A stretch of DNA of 64,000 nucleotides from Endocalyx cinctus. Its lineage: Eukaryota; Ascomycota; Sordariomycetes; Amphisphaeriales; Apiosporaceae. The notes beneath the pieces are model-generated. The model was not told where the DNA came from and ran no database searches. It saw only the letters and a program-made list of their open reading frames with translations. The translations under genes and the position numbers were made by a program. This document shows, one piece after another, positions 31,831-43,876 of this stretch. Position 1 is the first letter of the stretch; each line of letters opens with the position of its first letter. The DNA lies in the NCBI GenBank assembly GCA_001600455.1, contig BCKC01000004.1, positions 1,488,001 through 1,552,000 on the forward strand, given 5' to 3'.

Positions 31831-33412
31831 ATGGTCACGCAGACGGAGGTCAACAACGAGCTCTACGGCGAGTATGCCGCTGGAGTGATTATTCTGTTGA
31901 CCAGGCTTGGGTCAAGAGTTTTTCTTACCGGATTTCGAGGATTGCGGATAGACGACCTTATGACTGTAATTGCCATAGTCAGTTCTACCTTAATACCACC
32001 TGCGCTCTTGTTTTAGGCGAGAACGTACTAACCCCTTCATACTTTCTTAGACATTCTGGTCAGTCGACTTGGCGATTCTTTATAAGATCGGAGAGCACGG
32101 CAGTAGTGTTGGTCAAACAACCGAGTCGGCCGAGTTGTTGGACGATGTTACGGTGGAAAACTTCAGGATCGGAGACAAGCTCACGGTCGCGAGCTGGTTC
32201 TGCTACCTAACGCTAATATGGTCGATGAAAGCAGTCGTGATATTCTACTATGAGCGACTGGTACGTGCCTAATGCTGCAAATTACGTTGGGCGAAAGCTA
32301 ACATTTTTATTCCCCAGACATTCAATGTACGTCTTAACTAATAATTCGAACAATCCCCCTTTCTGTTCACTTTCGAAGCATCTGGCGCTTTACGTGATAC
32401 ACCATGGGTAGCGGAGCCTCGACGTCCACGTTTATTACGCTCGCAAACTGTCTTACAGAAATTTCTAACTATATATCACAGCTCTGGCAACATAAAATGA
32501 CTCAATATGTGAAATATGGAACTCTTCTCACATATGTCACCGCGATACTGTTCCAATTTACACTATGCACGCCAATCGAGAAAAATTGGCAGGTCAAGCC
32601 ATATCCGGGAGGTACGTATTGATATGCACACATACGTCTCAGAGTTACAGGTGATTAACAAGAGATTCAACAGACCATTGTGTTTTCCACACAGCAAATT
32701 ATTATCTGTACCCTATCCTGAGCATCATGTGAGTCATCCCCCAATCTTTCTCCTACTTTGGGCTGTTTTTCTTTTTCCGCGATACTGTTTTCTACGGGAT
32801 GAGCGCCCACTAATGACGGGGTACTAACCGAACTCTCGCAGCTCCGATCTTGGCATCATGTCGATTCCTCTACCGCTGCTCTGGCAAGCGCGCATCCACA
32901 TCGGCCGGAAGATCATCCTCGGGGTCCTGTTCCTGTCGGGTATATTCATCATCATCGCGACTCTCCTCCGGACGGTATACTCGCTGCGGTCTCTGCAGGA
33001 CCTCCTCGTGGCGGAGCAGTGGGCGTCGCGCGAGTACCTCGTGACGGCGTTCGTAGCCTCGGCGCCGGCCATCAAGCCGCTGTTCTCCCGCCGGCTCTGG
33101 AGCCTGCGCACGTCCTCGAAGAACACCGGGACCGGGAACTCGGGCCGCGGCGATACGACCAACGGGTCGACCCTGCAGAAGTGGTCGCACGTCTCCCGTT
33201 CGGAAGGGAACAAGGTCTCGGTCTCGGGTCAGGCGCCCAACGACGCGTTCGAGCTGTCGTCCCGAAGCTGGTCGAGAGCGGGGAATAATAACAGGCAGAG
33301 GCTGTCGAGTCAGGATAGTAGGGAACATCTCCGTAAGGCCGACGAGGAGACGGGGATTCACGTGACGGAAGAATTCACGGTATCTTCGGAAGCCAAAGCG
33401 AGAGACAACTGA
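31831..33412 (+). CDS. PTH11/rhodopsin-domain integral membrane protein
   Basis: Six exons (31831-31977, 32051-32260, 32318-32326, 32482-32611, 32674-32728, 32842-33412) give 373 residues with the frame closed throughout. Exon 3 is only 9 nt and encodes Thr-Phe-Asn. The first intron starts with GTCAGT. The joined protein shows the fungal rhodopsin-domain layout: seven hydrophobic segments, the IDDLMTVIAI block after segment 1, YYERLTFNLWQHK after segment 3, CTPIEKNWQVKPYPGDHC in the loop before segment 5, then MSIPLPLLWQARI and a final helix with REYLVTAFVASAPAIKPLF. The cytosolic tail (about 285-373) is Ser-, Arg- and charge-rich. Relatives include the PTH11 GPCR-like family; no ligand is known. 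No CFEM domain is present. Confidence 0.85.
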
Positions 33413-34439
33413 GATCAAATTTGGCTTACGAGAAACCCCCTTTAAAATCGAAAGGCCCGCGTTAGAGGAGCACGCATTCAACATGATATAATTACCGGAC
33501 CCAAACCCCCTATATTAACAAAAAACATATTTATACACACACATATATACATATATATACGTTACCATAAACTTAGTAGACCATGTATTTAGTAGATAAT
33601 TCAAAATTTTACATTCACCTACCCTATCCCTTCATCCGGGGACTTCTCACAGATCTCCCTCGCCAGCTTTCAGACCCCATCACAGCCTCCTAAGTTATAT
33701 CCTACTTCAGGGGGTTTAGTACAAAAAGGTAAGAAGATATCGGTGTCACGAGATAACCGTACTTAAGGGTTATTTGGTTTGATTTTATTTAAATTAGAAA
33801 ATGATTTTGGGTTAGTATAATCATAAAAGGTTCAATGTTTTTGATGATGTTAAACTAGTAGTATAAATAATATTTGCATATATACAGTATAAAAGTTATG
33901 CAAGTTTCTAGGTTCAATTCGTAGCTCGAGTTTAAAGCAGCGTGGCTCAGCTTAGGTAAGTAAGTGCTTAGGTAAGTAAGTATTAAGGGTTAGGTGAGAA
34001 AAGAGCCGCTGGGGGGCTGGAGGGGTCGAGGGGTACACTAAATATTGGACAGATAGTGGGGTTTACTATGTATGGATACCACTATCGTACTATAATACAG
34101 TACAGCATAGGGCCATAGGCGAAACGAAACATTAGCCTACAATGGATACGCTCCAATGACGTGATCCCAATTGCCGTTCACATTTCCCCGATAGCGGAAC
34201 ACTTCCAATCAAACCCATTTTATATCCATATCCTATCCTACGCCTTTAAGGAATGACCAATAGTAACAATACATATCTCAGTAGTATCTTAATCTTGTAG
34301 TCAGTCGCATTGAACCTTTCTGGTTGTATGTGACGGGCAGATATAGGACATCTGGATAGAAGGAGCTGAGATAGCAGCTTGTTGGATAAGTGATCAGCTT
34401 ACCCACATACCTAAGTAAGCAGGAGAAAAGCTCATCTAT
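33413..34439. other. Spacer between receptor-like and aminotransferase genes
   Basis: Tandem-oriented spacer with the receptor 3' UTR and the aminotransferase promoter. It holds TA-rich runs (33530-33560) and GGTAAGTAAGT words (about 33955-33980). No gene is supported. Confidence 0.5.
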
Positions 34440-36309
34440 ATGAAGTGCCTCTCTTTTGCTAGTCTCTCCAGGTCTACTTATAGACGAATAGATCGTCGCA
34501 CCCCCTGCTATCTAGCTCAGAAGGTTTCTGCTACGCCTGCATATCGAGCGATACACTCAACTTCCGTCATGGCCGACGTGCTACCCGCCAAACTCAAACC
34601 CGCGGCTCGGGTTGCGGGACAGAGACAAGATGTCTGGTAAGCTCACCTCACTCATAATACCATATTTATACATACACCTTAAAACCCAAAGTTAAAAAAA
34701 GAAATTGGCGACAATACTAAAATAATAAAAAAAGGTCCATCGTCAACGAAGCCGCAGCCGCCTCGCCCAAGCAGCCCATCATAAACATGGGCCAAGGGTT
34801 TTTCGGCTACAACCCGCCGCAGTTCATCCTCAACGCGGCCAAGTCGGCCCTCGACCGGGTCGACTGCAACCAGTACAGCCCCACCAAGGGCCGGCCCCGG
34901 CTGAAGAAGGCCATTGCCGACGCCTACTCGCCTTTCTGGGGCCGGAAGCTGGACCCCGAGACCGAGGTCACCATCACGACGGGCGCTAACGAGGGCATGC
35001 TCAGCGCTTTCATGGCTTTTATCGAGCCGGGTGATGAGGTTATCATTTTTGAACCTTTCTTTGACCAGTAAGCTTTTTCTTTCGGTTCCCGTTTTCTCTC
35101 CCTTCTCACGGCTTTAAAACGAGTGTTTTCTTTATGTCGCTAATTTTACTGGTTCCCTCGTAATTCAGATATATCAGCAATATAGAAATGGCCGGAGGTA
35201 AAATCGTCTATGTTCCCATGCACCCGCCCAAGGACGGCGCTGAGAGGACGTCTTCCTCGGCCGAATGGACCATCGACTTCGAGGAGCTCGAGAAAGCAAT
35301 AACCCCGAAAACGAAGATGATAGTACTCAACACACCTCGTAAGTCTTCTGCTCCGCGCATACTGTTTTGATGTGAATTAAGTATCTAGTCTACTTGGAAT
35401 CACCGCTAAACGTAGATATCAACAATAATACTAGATAACCCCGTCGGAAAAGTCATGTCGAAGGACGAGCTCCAAAAGGTCGGCAACCTCTGCGTAAAGC
35501 ACGAGATCTTGATCCTCTCGGATGAAGTTTACGATCGTCTCTACTACGTCCCTTTTACGAGGATCGCCACGCTTTCCCCCGAGATCGAGAAATTGACTAT
35601 CACCGTCGGCTCGGCGGGCAAAAACTTTTATGCCACGGGTTGGCGAGTTGGTAAATAACAACATTGCTTTTTTTCCCCCTCCCCTTCCCCTTTTCTTTTG
35701 AACATATATTGCATACTGACACACAAACTTTTTAGGCTGGCTTATGGGACCTGCTCATTTGATCCAATATGTCTCCGCAGCTCATACGCGGATTTGCTAT
35801 TCGTCCGTTTCCCCATTACAGGAAGCCTGCGCAGTCGGTACGTTACCCACGCTCCTATCCACCTATTATTCCCTAAAAATACTATATATAATGAGCTAAA
35901 ACATTCCCCACCGCCAGGATTCGAACAAGCCGAAGGGGAAGGCTTCTGGGACGAGACGGTGAAAGACATGAAAGGCAAGATGAAGCGGTTCAACGAGATC
36001 TGGGACGAGCTCGGGCTGCCGTACACGGACCCGGAGGGCGGCTACTTCGTCATGGTGAACATGGCCAAGGTAAAGCTTCCCGAAGGGTACCCGTTCCCGC
36101 CCCACGTGGCGAGCCGCCCTCGCGACTTCAAGCTCGCCTGGTTCCTCATCCACGAGGTAGGCGTCGCCGCCATACCCCCCACGGAGTTCTACACCGACCC
36201 AAATACCTGGATCGCCGAGGATTACATGCGCTTCGCCGTCTGCAAGGAGGACGACGTATTAGAGACCGCTAAGGATAGGTTGAGGGGTCTGAAGCAGTTT
36301 ATTCAGTAG
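34440..36309 (+). CDS. BNA3: Kynurenine-type aminotransferase (class I/II, PLP)
   Basis: Six exons (34440-34636, 34735-35067, 35169-35338, 35435-35650, 35736-35837, 35918-36309) give 469 residues. All five introns are GT-AG and frame-preserving. The protein matches Bna3-type kynurenine aminotransferases, which convert kynurenine to kynurenate or transaminate related amino acids with 2-oxoacids. Motifs: INMGQGFFGYNPP, TTGANEGMLSAFMAFIEPGDEV, VLNTPHNPVGKV, LSDEVYDRLYY, and the PLP lysine at about 296 in SAGKNFYATGWRVG; the C-terminal Arg-side motif is EDYMRFAVCKEDDVL. The first 43 residues are basic and end RAIHSTS, a likely mitochondrial presequence; Met44 (34569) begins the conserved part and would give a cytosolic form. 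It is not next to other kynurenine-pathway genes. Confidence 0.92.
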
Positions 36310-36946
36310 AAAGTAAAAGAAACGAAAGAAGAAGAAAAAAAAGTATCTCTTGTACCCTTCGGGTAGAAATTTTGGCATAAATAGATATTCTACTTGAAAA
36401 AAAGAGACATAAGAACCCTGAGATCATCTTACGTTGTGGCTCGTGATAAGTGTGCTCTTTTCTTGGCCGAATATGCAGTACTCCTCTTTTTTTCTTCCTC
36501 TCTGGTCAATTAACATTGACCAGGGAAATCAGTTCAGCTAGGAAGGAACAAATTCGTTTAAACTTTTCATCCCTATCTTCCAGGGCAGAGCAAATCGGAC
36601 CGGGAAATAAATTAAATTTATATATGGAAACATCAATTATGCCACGACACCTAGTATACAAAGCATAATTATATGGTGTTTCTTTCGCGGTAGTCATAGT
36701 TATATTTTCTTGTCTAGCTATCTGTCCTAAGAAATGAGAAAATGTTACGAAGCAGATCTTAAGCAACATCAAATCTTCACCGTCAATGTATACGTTTACC
36801 ATCCCATTCCATCCCATGAGCAGGTGAATAAGTGAACAAGTGTGCCCGAAATATCACTATAATCTCGAGTGTAAGAAAATCTAGCAGATGTCATTTTCGT
36901 GTAGTTTCCCTATAAATCATTTCCCCAGCGAGGTCGATCCCTACTT
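36310..36946. other. Convergent spacer aminotransferase/ZIP4
   Basis: Spacer between the aminotransferase stop (+) and the ZIP4-like stop (-). An A-rich patch lies just after the aminotransferase. Nothing else is recognisable. Confidence 0.5.
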
Positions 36947-39900
36947 TTAGGGGAGGTCGGGTTCCTTATCCCATTGAAGTTTCATATGTCTATCATGAAG
37001 ATCTCGTTCCAGAACACCGCCGTCTTGGTTGTAATGAGCTAAAGTAAACGCATTGGCGAACCATTCCCGACTCAGCTCGTCTTCGCGGGCGTTGTAGAGA
37101 TCGACGGCGTGATTGAACGTTGTGGCAGCAAACCACTCAACTCCCAGAGAGGGGAAAACATTTTCCGTCTATCATTACTCTATTATCAGCAATATTCTTT
37201 GATAACTATATACTTAACCACTTCATTTAAGGAAGACTTACATTCGCCGACTCTTTCACCATTGTGCAAATTTCTTCCATTACTTGTAAGGAGAGGTCGG
37301 ATTCTAGAGGAAGTACGACCATCACCAACAGTCGCATATACTTTGCTAATTTTTCGACATCAAATCGTTCCAAATCCCATATCTCATTTATGATGAGCCG
37401 CAAGACGCGAAACTTGACTATATTATCTGGGTTAGTGTACCGGTATAACTTTTCCGTATAGATCTTTCTTACCTTTTCCGGGAATATCACGGACTCTAAG
37501 AATGCAGTCCGCCATTCTCTGGAAGGCCTCGAGATCCTGGCAATGCTTTGATTTCAAGACTATTCCTGTTAAGTCGTCCTAAGACTTCAGATGAACAGCG
37601 CCCTCGAAATCCAACGACATAAGCGTAGATAGTTTGAAATAGAGGTCTTCCCTGCATACTTGCTCTATATTCTCCTTGCTTTCCTCTAATGTGCTGTCGA
37701 ATTGTTCAACATGCGTACGCATGTTGAGATACGATTGAAGCTTGGGTTCAATTTCATCAGATCCACGAGCTTGGACAAGGTAGCAAGTTGCGACAATAAA
37801 GTGACTGAAAAGTCGTCGTAAGGATAGATTTCCCTGATGTTCTGATGAGATATCCCTCGGATATTCATCGAGAATATGTAGACAAGACTGAAAGATGCGA
37901 ATGATATCGCAGGATCCCCAGTTTCGAAGGTTTTTAACGCCCAGGTTATATGCGTTCTTACTGAACCAATCTAGTTCCTCTATCGTGAAGAGCTTGTTTC
38001 CTTCTTCATCCTGCGGTCGTTTTTGAATCGCCGAAGCAACTAAATGACTTTTCATCAGTCTACCTTCAAACAAGACATTAAGGTAAACTCACCCCCTTCA
38101 AATGTCATACACAAATCCCCTGTGAGATACTCTTGACTAGTACCGTTCTCGTCTGAGTCATTAAGAAGTGAGGCTTGCAGGCGAATAAGTACTCGAAGTA
38201 ATGATGGAAGATGTGCTCCATCCGGTCCGGTATGGGTATGTTTCTCGACTAGCACCTTGAGTGCCTCAACCGTACAGCGACGGTTTTTCGCATTATGCGC
38301 CTCGACACAGCATGCGAATAGAAGCTTTTGGTCTTTGCCCGAGCTTTGGCTGAGTCGATCAAGATACTCATTCGCCATGTCTTGCTCGTCCCGTCGTAAA
38401 GCCAGCTTGAAAGCAAGGAATAATGTCATCGGCTCTTGGTGGGCAGACTCATCTATAGTAAGAAACACTTCTGTCGCGGCATCTAAATCATTCCTCATGA
38501 GAGCACATTGGATCAATTTCCTACAAGGTCAGTCGGGGTAACGTGGTGGGCTCCATGTGCATGCTTACCTGAAGATTTTCGCTCGATTAGACGGGCCGGC
38601 TTCTTCAAGGATCGGATGTATAGCGAGGCGACACCATTTTTCAGAAATATCAAGTTGCCCTTGAAGAAAATTACTGTCGACCCTTTCTGCGATGAGCTAG
38701 AATACATGTTTTAGTTTAAACCGCGTAATGCTAGAAAATGAGATAAACGAACAGTTTGGGTGGTAGCAGCGGCCAGACTTGGCAAGCGCCGATGGGCACT
38801 AGACTCGACCTTGTTGAATATATTCGTAAGCCTTTGAATATTGTCATAAACATCTTGACAGTCCACTGCTATGTGAATGCGAATAACGATCGCTTGCTCG
38901 ATCCACCTATCTTCGTCGAGAGGTAATAGACGGGATTCGATGAGTTGATCTAAGAGAACAGGCGCGATGGCTGGGTTCCTGCTATTGAGCTTTCGTACGT
39001 GATGAATCAAGAGTTTGAAGGTAGAGTCGGATATGTCTACACTTTTGATCATTCTACGGAGTACGACGGCATATGCGTTACTATCGAATACTTCAGGAGG
39101 CGATCTCCCGAGTAGTTCTAGTCGCAATAGAAGGACGACTAGTTTGTCACCAAGCTCTAATTCAACGTAATTGACATGATTCTCAGCCTTCTGGAGGCCC
39201 TCATCTGTGTCGAGATTTAAGTAACCTTGGATCAGTGCTTGGGAAACGGCAAGTCTAAGTTCAAGGGCATTTCTCGATAGTTGGTCGAGTTCTTGGCTGT
39301 TTATGATATCGTGAGCTCTCTCAAGCCACTTGACAGCCGATGTAAATTTATTTTTACCGCTAAGCTCCTTTCCGATCTCATACAAGGTATCTGTCAGAGC
39401 TTCTGTCGATGTTGGATCTAAACGTGATTTGAATTCCTCGACTTTGCCGTAAAGGTGATCTGCAACATCGAGGCGGCCCTCCTTCGAGGCCTGCAAATAA
39501 GTTAGATAACCGATAACGCACAGGAATAGGGAATTTCCAAACTTGCCGCTAGTATCCGAAGTGCCACATACTCCTCCTCAAGTCTCTGGACAAGTCTCAA
39601 TTCCGAGCTCGGTAGCTTATCTTGAAGTTGGTAAAGAGATGCAAAGTAATCACTTGCCTTAGAAAGTGACGTGGAGGCGAACTCGAAGTCGCCAGCTTCT
39701 GAAAGTTCTTTGGTAAGAGCACATATAGGTTAATCGCGGCCGCAGGGGTGTTCCAGCGACATACCTATACAGCTTCTACCAGTCTTGATAGCAAGTTTTT
39801 GGAGTCGTACCAGCTCCGATGGCTTACTCTGATTCCCCCGCTGAGCTAAGGACATTACGTTGAAGGCCAGTACGCGAACTACGAGGAAGAACTTGCTTCT

Positions 39901-40140
39901 CACCGGTGATAAGTCGCCATGGTCGCTTTCTCGACGTCGGATCTGGGTGGACCAATTCCATAATTCGAGACCAGCGTGAGCCAACTCATTAGAAGAAGAT
40001 ACGGAACCGTTCGGCCGAAAGCTGTAAGTACCGACGTTTCGAATCTGATTATCTATTTCCAGGGTAATGATCTGCAACTCCGAATCATCATCCTTGTTTG
40101 GCGGCTGCAGTTGCAATTCGCGGCAGAAGTCTAATATCAT
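36947..40140 (-). CDS. SPO22: SPO22/ZIP4 meiotic TPR protein, interrupted by one in-frame TAG
   Basis: Eight exons (39765-40140, 39547-39698, 38753-39490, 38569-38696, 38093-38520, 37473-38039, 37242-37426, 36947-37168) total 932 codons with one internal stop, TAG at 37579-37581 (codon 761). The protein is the SPO22/ZIP4 family, a TPR scaffold for meiotic synapsis and crossover formation. Recognisable blocks are GLELWNWSTQIRRRE, LASKASDYFASLY-like repeats, EGRLDVADHLYGKVEEF, FTIEELDWFSKNAYNLGVKN, INEIWDLERFDVEKLAKYMR and the end VEWFAATTFNHAVDL. The frame continues through the stop (LKS*DDLTGIVLKSKHCQ), where a Trp is expected. Exon 2-3 uses a GC-AG intron (39491-39546). Exons after the stop are intact. 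The start at 40140 may lack an upstream exon. It may be a recent pseudogene, or the stop may be a base-calling error. Confidence 0.87.
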
Positions 40141-41666
40141 TCGTACATAATTCTCCCTCTCTCACGGTCAGTTTCACGTAAGATTCGCATTGAAATGATA
40201 ATATAAAAATGACGCTAGCATCTTATGGGCATTCAGAATGAAAAGGGATAAGGAAGCGAACCGATGATGGCCTTTACGCGACCCTTCCTACTGGCCACAG
40301 GCGAGTTCCTATCGCCGCTCATTGGCTAAAGTATTATTTAAACGACGTTATTAACAGTTTGGGTAGTATGAATGGACACTTTAACTATGAGTCAGGCGAA
40401 AGATAGCTGGTATTGATCAATCACGTAAATATTAATACGTATACTCCAACATGAGGGATACGGTACATAGGTTTATCATAAAATCAAGCTTGAAGAGTAA
40501 TGGATGGAGTGTTCTGGCGGTGAACAGGTTCGAGATGATGAAAGGTTGTATACCTACCACATACTAAAACGTAGGACTATTTTAATTTTGGGAGATGTAT
40601 ATGGTACCTTCCAGGTATATTGGGGTTTACTTCCGATATACGTACCTACCCTAGCAGCCCTAGGTAACAGGAAAGTAGTAGACGATGGATCAATACCTAT
40701 TCAATCCATGGATATTCGAACAGCAAGTGACACCTACCCTTCATAGTTTGTACCTGCATCGGAAATAAAAGTATTGAACTTTCTTTCCTTTTATCTTCAA
40801 AGACCGAATAGCCGCTATTAGGCATCCAACCTAGAAAGTATTGATCGATGAACACGTACTGAACATTGTTCAAGATATCTAACTCAAACATTTATGTACT
40901 AAGTAATTGGCACATGGCTCAATTCTACATATATTAAGAAGTATGTGTAGACTTGCGTAATTCTTTCAATGTAACGACATCGAGCCACAAGAGGGTAGAT
41001 ACGGGGGAACATGTCATGGTTTCCATCTATGGAAGGTGAAAATGACTTTCCCAAGTACTCCCTTATTAAGCCACAACATAATGAAAACACACATATGTAA
41101 GATACGGACTGATTATGCGAGAGAAAAATATAAAATACTTTTTGGCCTTCTTCTATATGATGAGATACATTGACCTTGTATATGTAGCTGTAAAATGTGC
41201 CCCCAATGACCCCCTATAGAGTGATTCATTGATAGATTGGGTAATGTAGATACGCTGTGAAGTAGATACCACTATTAAGTACCTAGGTACATAGATACCT
41301 ACAATACCTCAACCACTGAGCGATTGGAGTTTTGAATCCGTCCTAACCAAGCACCCAACTTCTATGGAAGGACTAAAGAAGAAAAAAAATGATGAAAAGT
41401 CTATAATGGATAAAATGAAGAGAAAATATGCAACTGAGGTCTAGCCTAGATGCATGCATATTGTACCTAGGTGCCTAAGTTTGGCCAAGGAGGTAAATAT
41501 AATAGAATATGTAGCTGGTGATTGCATCGCTGTCTTGCAATCTGGTTGCTTTTTCTTTTTGCGCCGAAATTAGACCAGCTAGATTCGTATACTCGCAATG
41601 GATATGATCCCGTAATTCTATATTCCACGTGCAAGGTGCAGCCTATCATCGTAGGCTTACGGAAGA
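40141..41666. other. 1.5-kb spacer upstream of ZIP4
   Basis: Contains the ZIP4-like promoter and the ERT1 3' UTR. It is AT-rich with TACCTAGGTA words near 41278-41305. No gene is supported; an upstream ZIP4 exon would lie in the first few hundred bases but none is obvious. Confidence 0.45.
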
Positions 41667-43876
41667 CTACTCATGTGGTGGGGGATCGTGGGGAAGAAAA
41701 TTCCCAACGATGAGACTGGGTCTATTTTTTTTTCTGTTAGCATATAATATAGATTTCTTCTTCCTCAAAATATTATAGGTTTCTTACATTTTATGGTCAT
41801 CTCTGCGTATCATGAAAGAGAAACAACAATTGACGATTGGATTGTTAGATCGATCGTCGGGCGTTTTCAAAGCGCATGCTGTGAGTAGCGTGTCGTGTGC
41901 CGGATCAAATGCAATCGTCCCGAATTCCTCCCAATACCGAACGAGCGATTCTTCTGTTAGTATTTCATGAAGAGAAATCTTACCCTGGATAGGTCACGAG
42001 TAAGCTAAATTCCTTTTGGGTCAGTGGAGGCGGGTTGAAAATCGGCTTACGTCGCGTAGTCGCTCGACTGGAACGTGAATAAGCTCCGCCATCTCCTTGT
42101 TTCCCCTGAAAATTTCTCCCGTCCTTCTCCAGCAACAAGCCGGCACCGCCATAGCAGCAAAAACTCGATCGTATTCCATAAGTGACCTCTCGAACCACAT
42201 CTCGACAAATACTAATTCCATATCGGTAAGTCCTTGAACCTTTTCTCGAAATTTCGGTCGGAAACGGTCTAGTTGTCGCAGGATCTTTTGCTTCGAGGCA
42301 GCTTTGATATGACCGTCCATATAAGTCGAGAGTCGAGCGTAGCCTTTAATATAATTGAAAGGTTTGAGCATACCGGCATCATACTTCGCCCGGAGTACAC
42401 GTTGCATGCGTGCTTCGGGCGTGTCGTTGCCCGAAGGATCCGCAGCTTGGAGGTAAAACTCGCGGGTCTTGTCCGCGTTGGAGGAACGCTGCATCGCCTG
42501 TTGCTGCTGCTCTTTACTCGGCGGTGGCATAGGGCCTGCCTGCATCGCGCTCGGCGGTAGAAGGCCGTTGTTGCCTCCCATAAATCCCGCCATGTCGGGC
42601 CGGTTTAGCTGAGACTGCGATTGCGATTGCGTTTGGTTGTTCCTAAATAGAAGACCCTGCTCGTCCACGACGTGGTTATTGTCATCAAAAAGACTGGTAT
42701 TTAAAAAATCATTAAGCAAGTTAAACTCGTGCGTTACTTCTTGCGGTAACATATATTGAGGATTATAGTTGTGCATGTCGTGGAATTGGTTTTGCAACCA
42801 CGCGTCAGGAATTCCGGAAACTATAATATCAGCGTACGAGTCGATGTTCAGAGAAAAACTGAAAAAGCTTACACTGGTTCATATTGCCGTTTCTGGCGCC
42901 GTTGGGCTGCATATTATTAGAAACTGGGCTCGGTGACACGAGCTGTAGGGGGTTTGCTTGGCCTAGCGCCGCGGCACCAAACCCCGGCTTCGTGCCTTGA
43001 GCAACTCCGGTACTGTCGAAATTCGGTGGTGTCATGGCAGTGCCCTGATCTATCGAATTCCGCGAGGCCTCGTGCGGAAGTTCTGATTCGTCGTGACCTG
43101 ATGCTGCGCTGTGAGAACCTTTGGTCTTCTTGGCGTCTGGGTCCCGGGGTTCATCGTGACAGAGATGTCCGATATTTCGCTTGATGCATCTAGTACAAGG
43201 TCTCTCCTATTCGACATGGATAGATCCTGAGTTAACTTTCATGGGTCACGCAGCTGAGAGTTATCGCTCCCGGCATATAGGTACGGCGCTTTGAGAAACA
43301 GATCTTACATACGAGATCGCATGTCATATGCTAGCAGGCCGAACACAACGGTTAGCGTACATAGGTTCATGAGTAACAAACTCAGCCGAGGCGCACGCCC
43401 GAGGGGCAGGCATGAAAGTGAGTAGATACATAAAAACGAGGATAGGAACAAAGAACCCGTGGGATGGTTAAAAAAAAAAAAAACTTCATTCATGGGCAAC
43501 CGATGACGCGCAGGAGCAGATACGCGGAGAGGTGGGTAGCCAATTGAAGTGAAAAAGTTGTGGTATGTCGGACAAAGTTTACTGAACCGAAGACTTACAG
43601 ATCGTCGGCAGTATACACAAGCTGTAGGAACGCGTGACAAAAATTAGCATTTCGTGGCGGAATAGAAAATACGGTGAACGAAAGAAAGGAATATATAGGA
43701 ATTTGTGCAGAAGCGCACAGCAGCATACCATGATTCACCTTACGCCTCTTCCTGGGGCTCTTATTGGTATCTGTAGGCGTATTGGTGGTGCTGGTGGTCA
43801 TAGGGGTGTCGTCTTTAGACTTGGCATCGCTGTCGGACGTCTTGTCCTTGGCATGGCTTATGCCATTTTTTTCCAT
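41667..43876 (-). CDS. ERT1: Gluconeogenesis regulator ERT1/AcuK (Zn2Cys6)
   Basis: Seven exons (43729-43876, 43599-43621, 43313-43330, 42873-43206, 42051-42820, 41788-41984, 41667-41721) give 514 residues. Exons 2 and 3 are 23 and 18 nt and carry part of the zinc cluster. Joined, the DNA-binding domain reads ACVYCRRS, HMTCDL, ERPCTRCIKRNIGHLC with the six Cys at 51, 54, 61, 67, 70 and 79. Later blocks are diagnostic: EFYLQAADPSGNDTPEARMQ, MLKPFNYIKGYARLSTYM, FEKVQGLTDMEL-like REKVQGLTDMELVFVEMWFE, and CCWRRTGEIFRGNKEMAELI, then the C-terminal PAS-like part ending SLIVGNFLP. In fungi AcuK with AcuM activates gluconeogenic and malate genes on two-carbon and organic-acid carbon sources. All six cluster Cys are present. 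A long spacer lies upstream. Confidence 0.95.

Noticed and set aside
37579..37609. Possible 31-nt intron that would remove the ZIP4 stop
   Set aside because: A GT...AG pair exists but is too short for a fungal intron and would break the frame.
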